Of a DNA stretch of 12,404 nucleotides, positions 6,296 through 12,404 are shown in pieces. The notes below the pieces were generated by a model. The model saw only the letters and a list, made by a program, of their open reading frames with translations. It was not told where the DNA came from and made no database searches. Source of the DNA: JBMNKL01 sp050261495 (GTDB taxonomy: Bacteria; Bacillota; Clostridia; Acetivibrionales; DTU013); the NCBI GenBank assembly GCA_050261495.1, contig JBLNDI010000121.1:1-12404 (forward strand), written 5' to 3'. The position numbers and the translations under genes were made by a program. The stretch's first letter is position 1. Each line of letters starts with the position of its first letter.

Positions 6296-7480
6296 CTATA
6301 ATATCTCCCTACCGCCGTCGCCTGCTTCGGATATATAGAAGTCAGGTTTAAGGCCTGTTCGTTCGGTATAGCCTCTGCCTACCTCTTCAATAAATTTTTC
6401 CACGGCTTCTTCCCTCACTATGCTTACCGTGCAGCCGCCAAAGCCTGCGCCCGTCATTCTTGAACCGATAACGCCTTCTATTTTCAGCGCTTCCTCCACC
6501 AACGCATCAAGCTCAGCGCCGGTTACTTCATATAAGTCCCTTAACGAATTATGGGAGTCTATCATGTATTTCCCGAAACGCTCTATATCGTCATTTTCCA
6601 AGGCTTCCACGGACTTGAGAACTCTCTCGTCCTCTGCAATGACATGCCATGCCCTTTTCCTTATAACTTCATCCTCTATTTCATGTTTGAATTTATTAAA
6701 GCTTTCCATTGAAATCTCGCCCAGGCATGACGCTTCCGGTATAAATCTTTTCAAAATTTCATAAGCCTGCTCGCACTGGCTCCTTCGCTCATTATACTTT
6801 GACTCGCCCAGACCTCTTTTTTTATTTGTATTTGCAATGACGATGCCGTACCCCTTGAGATTCAGGGGAACATGCTTGTAGCTCAGATCCCTGCAGTTGA
6901 GGAAAATGCCATGATTAGCCTTGCCCATTGCGGAAGCGAACTGGTCCATTATTCCGCAGTTTACCCCAACATAGTTGTTCTCCGCCCTCTGGCAAATAAG
7001 TGCTATTTGTACCATATCAAAAGGCTGGTCCAGGCCGAATGCGCTGTTCCCCAGGGAGACCAGCGCTATCGCGGTTGCCACCTCTATGGCGGCGGACGAT
7101 GAAAGCCCTGCTCCCAGCGGAACCGTATCATGGTACAGCAGGTCGCAGCCCGTAAGCTTGTATCCTGCCTTCTGAAGCTCGTCGGCAACCCCAAACTGAT
7201 AATTGCCCCATTTTAAATGCTTGTACTCGGAAAGCCTGTCAAGCGAACCGCTAACCTGGATACCCAGGTCGGTTGCGATGAGGTTCATCATCCTGTCGGT
7301 CCTGGGGCGCGTTATCACCGTGGAACCGAGAGTCAGGGCAGCCGGAAAAACATAGCCGCCGTTATAGTCGGTATGCTCACCGATAAGGTTTACCCTTCCC
7401 GGTGAAGAGAATACCCTTATGCCCCTGTCCTCACCTTTGTAGATTTCCAGGAATTTTCGCTTTAATTCGGAAATATTCAT
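6296..7480 (-). CDS. galK: Galactokinase
   Basis: GalK phosphorylates alpha-D-galactose at C1 with ATP, the first committed Leloir step. The 394-residue product is a GHMP kinase: the galactokinase signature GRVNLIGEHTDYNGGYV is at residues 28-44, the ATP loop PLGAGLSSSAA at 121-131, the catalytic Asp179 in CGIMDQFA, and motif 3 GAGFGGCTVSIV near the C-terminus. ATG 7480 is used because it overlaps the galT stop as ATGA and has GGAGGGG 7 nt upstream; reading further upstream only gives out-of-frame galT sequence. Translational coupling to galT is likely. All key residues are present, so there is no sign of conversion to a regulatory Gal3-like protein. Confidence 0.98.
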   Translation of the reverse strand: MNISELKRKFLEIYKGEDRGIRVFSSPGRVNLIGEHTDYNGGYVFPAALTLGSTVITRPRTDRMMNLIATDLGIQVSGSLDRLSEYKHLKWGNYQFGVADELQKAGYKLTGCDLLYHDTVPLGAGLSSSAAIEVATAIALVSLGNSAFGLDQPFDMVQIALICQRAENNYVGVNCGIMDQFASAMGKANHGIFLNCRDLSYKHVPLNLKGYGIVIANTNKKRGLGESKYNERRSQCEQAYEILKRFIPEASCLGEISMESFNKFKHEIEDEVIRKRAWHVIAEDERVLKSVEALENDDIERFGKYMIDSHNSLRDLYEVTGAELDALVEEALKIEGVIGSRMTGAGFGGCTVSIVREEAVEKFIEEVGRGYTERTGLKPDFYISEAGDGGREIL

Positions 7481-8457
7481 GGCCGATCCCCTCCGGATAA
7501 AAATCTTGCATGCGCTTTTCTTAGTTCCTCCGCTTTTTCCTCCGGTTTGGTCGGGTTGGCATGAGCCCATGCCCCGGTTTCGCTTGACGCGTTGAACTTC
7601 TGCTTGTTTTCCGACCGCATCGGCGGGAAAAACTCTATGTGGAAGTGGTAATATTCACTGAAATCCCCGCTGTTTACAGGATCCTGGTGCATGCACATCA
7701 TATACGGGAATTCAAAACCAAACAAAGAATCAAACATACCCGTAGTTTCCTTCAATGCCTTTGCAAAATTTTTCTTTTCCCTCTCGTTGAACTGGGTAAG
7801 GTTTTGCTTATGATTCTTGCTTGCTATATAAACTCCATATGGATATTCGGTGAAAAAGGGCAGAAAAACAAGAAAGTCTTCATTTTCAAATATCACCCTG
7901 TCGCCCGAAGCCTTTTCATCCTTCAGCATATCGCATATGAGGCATGTCCCGTTCATATCATGATGCTCCTTGCACGCTTCCAATTCAAGCTCGAGCTTTT
8001 TGGGTATAAAGGGATAGCCGTAAATCTGCCCGTGGGGGTGGGGCATTGTGACACCTACCATTTCTCCCCTGTTTTCGAAAATAAATATATATTTTATTCT
8101 CTCATCCTTTTTCAAATCTATAAACCTTTCGGTCCATAAATCTATTATCCTGACTATATGCCGTATGGAAAACCGGTGCATGGCCGACGTATGCTCCGGC
8201 GAATAGAGTATAACCTCGCACTTTCCGTAAGCTTCAGCCATTTTGTAAAGTCCGGTCGGCACGTTATCCGGTACGGGAGGCTGCTGCGAAAGAGCGGGAA
8301 AATCATTGTCATATTTGTATACTTCATAATTATCCGGCACCCTGCCCGAGCCAGGACAAAACGGACACCAGTCCTTGGGCATCTGCGGCCTGTTTTGCCT
8401 GTGGGATGCTATCATGACCCAATCCTTGATTAAAGGATGCCATCGTAGTTCAGCCAT
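7477..8457 (-). CDS. galT: Galactose-1-phosphate uridylyltransferase
   Basis: GalT exchanges UMP between UDP-glucose and galactose-1-phosphate. The 326-residue product is of the HIT-superfamily (class I) type: CPFC at residues 31-34 is a metal site, CEVILYSPEH near 80 and FENRGEMVGVTMPHPHGQIYGYP lead into the active site, and His142 of HPHGQ is the expected nucleophile that becomes uridylylated. A second CLIC pair near 173, and VNSGDFSEYYHFHIEFFPP near the C-terminus, are also typical. ATG 8457 has GGAGG 7 nt upstream. It is the first gene of the galTKE operon, transcribed away from the araC-type regulator, with a promoter and candidate operator in the shared gap. The order T-K-E with an ATGA overlap to galK is compact. 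Confidence 0.97.
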   Translation of the reverse strand: MAELRWHPLIKDWVMIASHRQNRPQMPKDWCPFCPGSGRVPDNYEVYKYDNDFPALSQQPPVPDNVPTGLYKMAEAYGKCEVILYSPEHTSAMHRFSIRHIVRIIDLWTERFIDLKKDERIKYIFIFENRGEMVGVTMPHPHGQIYGYPFIPKKLELELEACKEHHDMNGTCLICDMLKDEKASGDRVIFENEDFLVFLPFFTEYPYGVYIASKNHKQNLTQFNEREKKNFAKALKETTGMFDSLFGFEFPYMMCMHQDPVNSGDFSEYYHFHIEFFPPMRSENKQKFNASSETGAWAHANPTKPEEKAEELRKAHARFLSGGDRP

Positions 8458-8502
8458 TTCAATACCTCCGGCGAAACTGCTTTAGTTGTTTTTATTGCTC
8501 TG

Positions 8503-8531
8503 ATTATATTAAATCCTATCGATATGCAAAA
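8503..8531 (-). promoter_or_regulatory. galTKE promoter with weak -35
   Basis: TATAAT (8508-8503) is exact, but the hexamer 17 bp upstream is TTTTGC, far from TTGACA. Start would be near 8496, about 40 nt before galT. A good -10 with a poor -35 is typical of an activator-dependent promoter, which fits the neighbouring AraC-family gene and the repeats upstream. Confidence 0.6.
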
Positions 8532-8542
8532 GTAAATGGTGG

Positions 8543-8584
8543 AATGTTATGAAAACATGGTATAATGTTGTATGAACATAGTAT
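8543..8584. promoter_or_regulatory. Tandem 21-bp repeat with ATGTT-N5-AACAT dyads, candidate operator
   Basis: Two dyads, ATGTT-N5-AACAT at 8544-8558 and 8565-8579, lie exactly 21 bp apart (two helical turns). They form two 21-bp direct repeats matching at 16 of 21 positions. The second covers part of the regulator's -10 and its start site; the first lies between -35 and -10. Relative to the galT start they sit about 47-88 bp upstream. Binding by the AraC-type protein to repress itself and activate gal is inference. Confidence 0.65.
8558..8566 (+). promoter_or_regulatory. Extended -10 promoter of the AraC-type regulator
   Basis: TGGTATAAT matches TGnTATAAT exactly, and no good -35 is seen (GGTGGA). 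The start would be near 8573, about 46 nt before the TTG start. It sits within the tandem dyads, so autoregulation is likely. Confidence 0.6.
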
Positions 8585-8618
8585 AACTCTTAAAACACAA
8601 ATTGCAGGAGGCGCTTCT

Positions 8619-9434
8619 TTGCTCGAAAAAATTTATATTGACGAGCCCAGGTTTACCGATTTGAATATGTACCGTTGTGGGATTGAGGATTGCAAAGGCG
8701 GGCATTCGTGGGGACCTGCCGTCAGGGACCACTATATCATACACTATATTCTCGGGGGCAAGGGTACATATACTGTGAATGGCATTACCTATACCCTGGG
8801 GAAAAACGACGGCTTTCTCATATGCCCCGGCGCCATTGTATACTACAGGGCTGATGAAAATGAGCCCTGGAGCTATGCCTGGGTTGGCTTTAACGGCTTT
8901 AAGGCCTCCGTTTTCCTCAAACAGGCAGGGCTTGACAACAACAACCCTATTTTCAGGTATGATCGCGACAGTTTTCTGAAGGATTGCCTCATGAAGATGA
9001 TAAAGACCAAACAGCTTGCCAGGGGAAGGGAAATAAGACTTCTCGGACTTCTGTACGAGTTCCTTTCACAGCTCGTGGAAGTCTCACCGGAAAAGCCGAT
9101 GGAAAGCAGCACTCAAAAAGAGGAGTATATTAGGAAAGCTCTTGAATACATCAGGATGAATTACTCCCGTAAGATCAGCGTAAGCGAAATAGCCGGCAAT
9201 ACAGGGCTTGACAGGAGCTACCTTTATTCTCTCTTTATGGAATACCTGGGCGCTTCCCCACAGGAATACCTCATCGGTTACAGGATGGAAAAGGCCTGTG
9301 AACTCATGAACAATCCTACGCTGGCTATAGGCGATGTGTCACGCTCCGTCGGGTATGACGACCCGCTCACATTTTCCAAGGCGTTTAAAAAATTTCACGG
9401 AAAATCGCCCCGGGATTATAGAAAAAAGATTTGA
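8619..9434 (+). CDS. AraC-family transcriptional regulator, probable gal regulator
   Basis: This is a 271-residue AraC/XylS-type protein. The N-terminal half is a cupin-like sugar-sensing domain (HYIIHYILGGKGTYTVNG, then KNDGFLICPGAIVYY and WSYAWVGFNGF). The last 104 residues or so hold two helix-turn-helix motifs: ISVSEIAGNTGLDRSYLYSLF, interrupted here only by reading order, followed by the family signature IGDVSRSVGYDDPLTFSKAF and GKSPRDYRK. TTG 8619 is chosen as the start: AGGAGG (8606-8611) lies 7 nt upstream, whereas the in-frame ATG at 8565 overlaps the -10 box and the operator, and has no binding site. It is the only plus-strand gene, divergent from galT and convergent with the epimerase gene 19 nt away. 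Likely role: galactose-responsive activator of galTKE. Control of the lyxK-type cluster instead cannot be excluded. The inducer is unknown. Confidence 0.93.
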   Translation: MLEKIYIDEPRFTDLNMYRCGIEDCKGGHSWGPAVRDHYIIHYILGGKGTYTVNGITYTLGKNDGFLICPGAIVYYRADENEPWSYAWVGFNGFKASVFLKQAGLDNNNPIFRYDRDSFLKDCLMKMIKTKQLARGREIRLLGLLYEFLSQLVEVSPEKPMESSTQKEEYIRKALEYIRMNYSRKISVSEIAGNTGLDRSYLYSLFMEYLGASPQEYLIGYRMEKACELMNNPTLAIGDVSRSVGYDDPLTFSKAFKKFHGKSPRDYRKKI

Positions 9435-9453
9435 GAATGCGTATGGACGGAGT

Positions 9454-10305
9454 CTATATCTCTTTATCGAGCGTCCGCAATATTTCACGGGCAAGCAAGG
9501 CAGCTTCCCGTATATGGTCCCGCCATGCATCGCCGCTGTGATACCACAACTCTGTCACATACCTGCGCACGCCAAGCTGCCAGCAGGTTTTGATGAGGGT
9601 TCCGAAATCGACGCATCCTGTCTTGAACGGCACATCCCGGTACTTGCCCGGCTTTGTTTCCTTGATATGGGCCGCAATGATATATCCGGCTCCGGTTTTC
9701 AGATCGTCGGAAACAGGGACGCCATAGATTAAAGAAGCGTTGTTAAGGTTGCCCAGGTCGGGATAAACGCCTAAATAGGGCGATGAAATGGCGTCGACGT
9801 AAAACATCGCTTTTTGCACGGTGTCCATGAAGGGCGTTTCCATGGTTTCGAACCCGAGCAACACACCGTACCGTGCCGCCATATCCGCGCACTTGGTCAG
9901 GTTGTCTTTAAATCGCCGCACCGTATCCGCCGAAGATTCTTCATAATATACATCATATCCCGCAAGCTGGATATAACGAATCCCCAGGTCGGCTGCAAGC
10001 TCAAGCGATTTCCGCATAATATCAAGACTTTGCGCGCATATCGAGGGATCATTGCTTCCCAGCGGATACTTTCTATGCCCGCTCAGGCAGATACTGCCGA
10101 ATGGGACCCCCGTATCAAGCACAAGATTTAAAAGTTCTTTCCTTGTATCTTTTGACCAGTCCAAACGGGCAAGCCGTTCATCCGATTCATCGATTGACAA
10201 TTCGATATAGTCGAAATCCGCATCCCGCGCGGCTTCCATACGTTCCTTCCACGTGAGGTCCGACGGCATTGCCTTTTCATATAACCCCAACTGATAACTA
10301 GCCAT
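9454..10305 (-). CDS. L-ribulose/L-xylulose-5-phosphate 3-epimerase (UlaE/SgbU family)
   Basis: The 283-residue TIM-barrel protein closely resembles E. coli UlaE and SgbU, which convert L-xylulose-5-phosphate to L-ribulose-5-phosphate. Matching stretches are LGLYEKAMP, RLARLDW, CLSGHRKYPLGS, IRYIQLAGYDVYYEE and VDFGTLI. The metal-binding set of the family is present: Glu153 (GFETME), Asp183 (YPDLGN), His213 (AAHIKETKPG) and Glu252 (TELWYH). ATG 10305 has CGGAGG about 7 nt upstream. It is the third gene after the LyxK-like kinase and the RpiB-like isomerase, separated from the latter by 89 nt. No 4-epimerase (AraD/UlaF/SgbE), needed to reach D-xylulose-5-phosphate, is in the window. No terminator is evident in the 19-nt gap to the convergent regulator. 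The family is clear; the exact ketose phosphate is inferred. Confidence 0.92.
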   Translation of the reverse strand: MASYQLGLYEKAMPSDLTWKERMEAARDADFDYIELSIDESDERLARLDWSKDTRKELLNLVLDTGVPFGSICLSGHRKYPLGSNDPSICAQSLDIMRKSLELAADLGIRYIQLAGYDVYYEESSADTVRRFKDNLTKCADMAARYGVLLGFETMETPFMDTVQKAMFYVDAISSPYLGVYPDLGNLNNASLIYGVPVSDDLKTGAGYIIAAHIKETKPGKYRDVPFKTGCVDFGTLIKTCWQLGVRRYVTELWYHSGDAWRDHIREAALLAREILRTLDKEI

Positions 10306-10352
10306 GTATTACCTCCGATTTATCCTACATATGATTCTGCAGCATGATGTTT

Positions 10353-10366
10353 CATACACTGGTATG
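10353..10366. repeat. Small perfect inverted repeat between isomerase and epimerase genes
   Basis: CATAC-ACTG-GTATG lies in the 89-nt gap upstream of the epimerase gene. It is too short and lacks a U-run, so it is not a terminator. It could be an operator half-site pair or chance. The rest of the gap holds only the ribosome binding site. Confidence 0.3.
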
Positions 10367-10394
10367 GGAAGGAAAACCAACCGTCAGGCAAATA

Positions 10395-11042
10395 TCAGCC
10401 CGGTTGTTCCATCAATTCTTTAACCTTCTCGCGGATCCTGCCATCCCGGCAATTTTCAAAAAAGAACTCCCGGAACCTCTCGGTGCCCAAAGCCGTTAAT
10501 ACAAGGTCACGGTCCAGTTCCTCAAGAATGGTTAAAATATCTTTGTGGCTGACGGTCTTTACTTTATCCATCAAGCGTTTGTAATACTTTTCGGTTTCCG
10601 CATCTTCGGGCGGATAGCCGACGCCCGCTTCATGCTCGAAAAGGCTTACGAACGTATTCTTCAGGTTCAGATCGGCGGCCCATCCGAAGCCTTTTGCAAA
10701 CGGTAATGATACCGCGTTGCCGTTGTTAATCTGTGAAAACAGGAAAGCATCCACGGGATCGGCAATAAAACCGCACTGCACTCCCGGAAATGCATTGCAG
10801 GCAACAAGCACCCCTTGCCCGGTCCCGCAGCCTGTGATGATAAAATCCGCCGCGCCTGAATTCAAAAGGACGGCGGCCAGGATACCCACATGCACGTATC
10901 CCAGTTCGTGGGCTCCCTCTTTTGAATACATGCCGTAATTAAACACTATATGCCCCATTGGTTCGACAGCGGAACGCAGGACTTGTTCTATCAGGCTGTT
11001 TTTGCCGGATTGGCTTTTTTCGTTGATTAGAGCAATTTTCAT
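10395..11042 (-). CDS. RpiB/LacA/LacB-family sugar-phosphate isomerase with C-terminal extension
   Basis: The first 150 residues or so of this 215-residue protein are of the ribose-5-phosphate isomerase B / galactose-6-phosphate isomerase fold, which moves the carbonyl between C1 and C2 of a sugar phosphate. The active-site loop GCGTGQGV at 71-78 keeps the conserved Cys72, followed by NAFPGVQCGFIADPVDAF and NNGNAVSLPFAKGFG. The N-terminal DHAG motif of true RpiB is replaced by INEKSQSGKN. A tail of about 65 residues, unlike RpiB (about 150 residues in total), extends the protein. This matches a distinct subgroup I recall as generic 'RpiB/LacA/LacB family' proteins of about 214 residues in Clostridia. 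ATG 11042 has GGGGGAA upstream. It lies 25 nt after the LyxK-like kinase and is probably cotranscribed with it. Substrate unknown; an L-ketopentose or ketohexose phosphate is a fair guess. Confidence 0.85.
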   Translation of the reverse strand: MKIALINEKSQSGKNSLIEQVLRSAVEPMGHIVFNYGMYSKEGAHELGYVHVGILAAVLLNSGAADFIITGCGTGQGVLVACNAFPGVQCGFIADPVDAFLFSQINNGNAVSLPFAKGFGWAADLNLKNTFVSLFEHEAGVGYPPEDAETEKYYKRLMDKVKTVSHKDILTILEELDRDLVLTALGTERFREFFFENCRDGRIREKVKELMEQPG

Positions 11043-11067
11043 AAGTCATTCCCCCGTCAAATAATCA

Positions 11068-12404
11068 TCAAAAATTCTCGATGTCGTTCCAGATGCCATT
11101 CAGGCTTTCGATCGCTTTCAGATACAATGCATATTTTTTTCGATACGATTTCGCGTTATCGAGGTTTGGCAGATACTTGGCCGATATGCGCGTCATGGCA
11201 TGTATTGCGCTTTTCAGCGACGGATGGTCGCCTGCCGCCACCGCCGCGCACATGGCGCAGCCCAGGGTGCCCGCTTCCTTCGCGGATACGGTCTCCACGG
11301 GCAATTCCATCACATCCGCGAACATCTGCGTCCAAACAGGCGATTTGGTCACGCCTCCCGACAAGCGGATTCCTTTGGGCAGATCATGTCGCGTTTTTAA
11401 CAGCTTGTCCAGGTGATATTTATGCGAAAGGCACACTCCCTCATATACGGCGCGTATAATATGGGCCCTTGTGTGGTTTGCGCCAATCCCGACAAAGCTG
11501 CCCTTTGCATTTGGATGCACGTTCGTTCCCAATATAAACGGAAGGAAAACGGGACAAAACTCATCGACCGGGATTGCCGATATCTGGCGGTCCATTTGAT
11601 CATAAACGTTTTTAGCCGACGATTGCGACAACAATTCAGGGCAAAGGGTCTTCATGAGCCACTCATGGTTGCCGGCCGATGTCGGGCTGCTTTCTTCTAT
11701 AAGGTAATATTCCTTTGCCGCAAAGAGTGAATTCATCAATGCCGTACCGTCGGTTACGGGAGTTCTCCTTATATATTCGTTAATGCTCCAGGTTCCGGCA
11801 ATCATGCATATGTATGTCTCATCCGTAATACCTGCCGCAAGCGCGCAAGCGTCGATATCGAACAAACCTCCGGCAACGGGCGTGCCTGCTTTCAGCCCCG
11901 TCATGGCGGCGGCTTCTTCACTGACCGTTCCGCACACATCCGTAGCGCTCTTCAGCGGAGGCAGCGCATCCCACAAATCTTCGAGACCGAAAAGCGCCAT
12001 TAAATTGCGGTCATAATCGCGCGTATACAAGTTCATCAGGTTGGAACCGGAATAATCGGAATACTCGCCGTAAGCCTCCCCCGTGAGGCGGAAACGCACA
12101 TAATCCTTGCAGGAGAATATCCATCGCACGTTTTTCAGGGTTTCGTGCTCGTTGTCCTTGAGCCATGCTAACAGCGCCACAGGCTGGCAAGACATTATAT
12201 GCTGGCAGCTCAGGCTGAATACCTTCTCCGCCGTTCCGTCCTCCTCCCACATCAGCGGGTATTTCCATGCCCTGTTGTCGGTAGATGCGATTCCCTTGCG
12301 GGCAGGCCTGTTGTCTTTTCCCCAAAGGTACAGCCCTTTGCCGTGGCCGCATATAGCCACGCTTCGTATATCCTCGTTGGATACGCCTGTTTTTTCAAGC
12401 AAAG
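11068..12404 (-). CDS. FGGY-family carbohydrate kinase, LyxK (L-xylulose kinase)-like, N-terminus outside window
   Basis: An ATP-dependent sugar kinase of the FGGY family. About 445 residues are visible and run off the right edge; E. coli LyxK is about 498, so about 50-70 residues with the first phosphate-binding loop are missing. A TTG at 12402 is not the real start. It aligns well by eye with LyxK: GHGKGLYLWGKDNRP, STDNRAW, PVALLAWLKDNEHE, TGLKAGTPVAGGLFDIDA, ESSPTSAGNHEW, CPVFLPFILGTN, THRAH-type IRAVYEGVCLSH, and the C-terminal ATP-site motif LSGGVTKSPVWTQMFADV. The catalytic-base region GGLFDIDA retains Asp. Followed by an RpiB-like isomerase and a UlaE/SgbU-like epimerase, it suggests phosphorylation of L-xylulose or a related ketose, with the epimerase making L-ribulose-5-phosphate. 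Xylulokinase and erythrulose-type kinases are alternatives. Confidence 0.88.
   Translation of the reverse strand, partial: LLEKTGVSNEDIRSVAICGHGKGLYLWGKDNRPARKGIASTDNRAWKYPLMWEEDGTAEKVFSLSCQHIMSCQPVALLAWLKDNEHETLKNVRWIFSCKDYVRFRLTGEAYGEYSDYSGSNLMNLYTRDYDRNLMALFGLEDLWDALPPLKSATDVCGTVSEEAAAMTGLKAGTPVAGGLFDIDACALAAGITDETYICMIAGTWSINEYIRRTPVTDGTALMNSLFAAKEYYLIEESSPTSAGNHEWLMKTLCPELLSQSSAKNVYDQMDRQISAIPVDEFCPVFLPFILGTNVHPNAKGSFVGIGANHTRAHIIRAVYEGVCLSHKYHLDKLLKTRHDLPKGIRLSGGVTKSPVWTQMFADVMELPVETVSAKEAGTLGCAMCAAVAAGDHPSLKSAIHAMTRISAKYLPNLDNAKSYRKKYALYLKAIESLNGIWNDIENF

Noticed and set aside
7481..7570. 30-residue N-terminal extension of galactokinase
   Set aside because: It lies wholly within galT in another frame; ATG 7480 has a strong binding site, an ATGA overlap and normal length.
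7639..8139. Plus-strand open frame of 166 codons opposite galT
   Set aside because: Antisense to conserved galT motifs including HPHGQ, with no start signal and no family resemblance.

Overview
The window looks like the chromosome of a low-to-mid GC Gram-positive anaerobe, most likely a member of class Clostridia. This rests on AGGAGG-type ribosome binding sites, an exact TTGACA-17-TATAAT promoter, a T-box riboswitch, the GatCAB indirect tRNA-amidation pathway and TTG starts. I cannot name the species. All genes lie on the minus strand except one AraC-family regulator. No tRNA or rRNA genes, insertion sequences or CRISPR arrays were seen.

Right-hand region (12404 to 9454, minus): three genes of a sugar-phosphate pathway. 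They are an FGGY kinase resembling L-xylulose kinase LyxK (its N-terminus lies outside the window), an RpiB/LacAB-type isomerase with a C-terminal extension, and a UlaE/SgbU-type L-ribulose/L-xylulose-5-phosphate 3-epimerase. This suggests use of L-xylulose, L-lyxose or a related unusual pentose.

Centre (9434 to 5217): an AraC-family regulator on the plus strand, divergent from a compact Leloir operon galT-galK-galE on the minus strand that ends in a rho-independent terminator. The regulator-galT gap holds two tandem copies of the dyad ATGTT-N5-AACAT, 21 bp apart. They overlap the regulator's extended -10 promoter and lie upstream of a galT promoter that has a poor -35. This is a good candidate for an operator serving both autoregulation and gal activation.

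Left-hand region (5102 to 1, minus): a consensus promoter, a T-box leader, then aspS-gatC-gatA-like-gatB. The specifier loop reads GAAC, so it contains AAC (Asn) and, shifted by one base, GAA (Glu). AspRS carries His31 in RDHGG, a feature of non-discriminating enzymes, so the operon is built to make Asn-tRNA(Asn) via Asp-tRNA(Asn). The striking anomaly is the gatA position. Its product is clearly a GatA homologue and is translationally coupled to gatB, but it lacks about 55 N-terminal residues and has lost all three amidase catalytic residues (Lys to Asp, cis-Ser to Leu, nucleophile Ser to Tyr). Its frame is intact, so it looks like a maintained pseudo-amidase in an otherwise complete transamidosome operon. 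It may be an ammonia-dependent or regulatory GatCAB variant. A possible internal extended -10 promoter lies between aspS and gatC.
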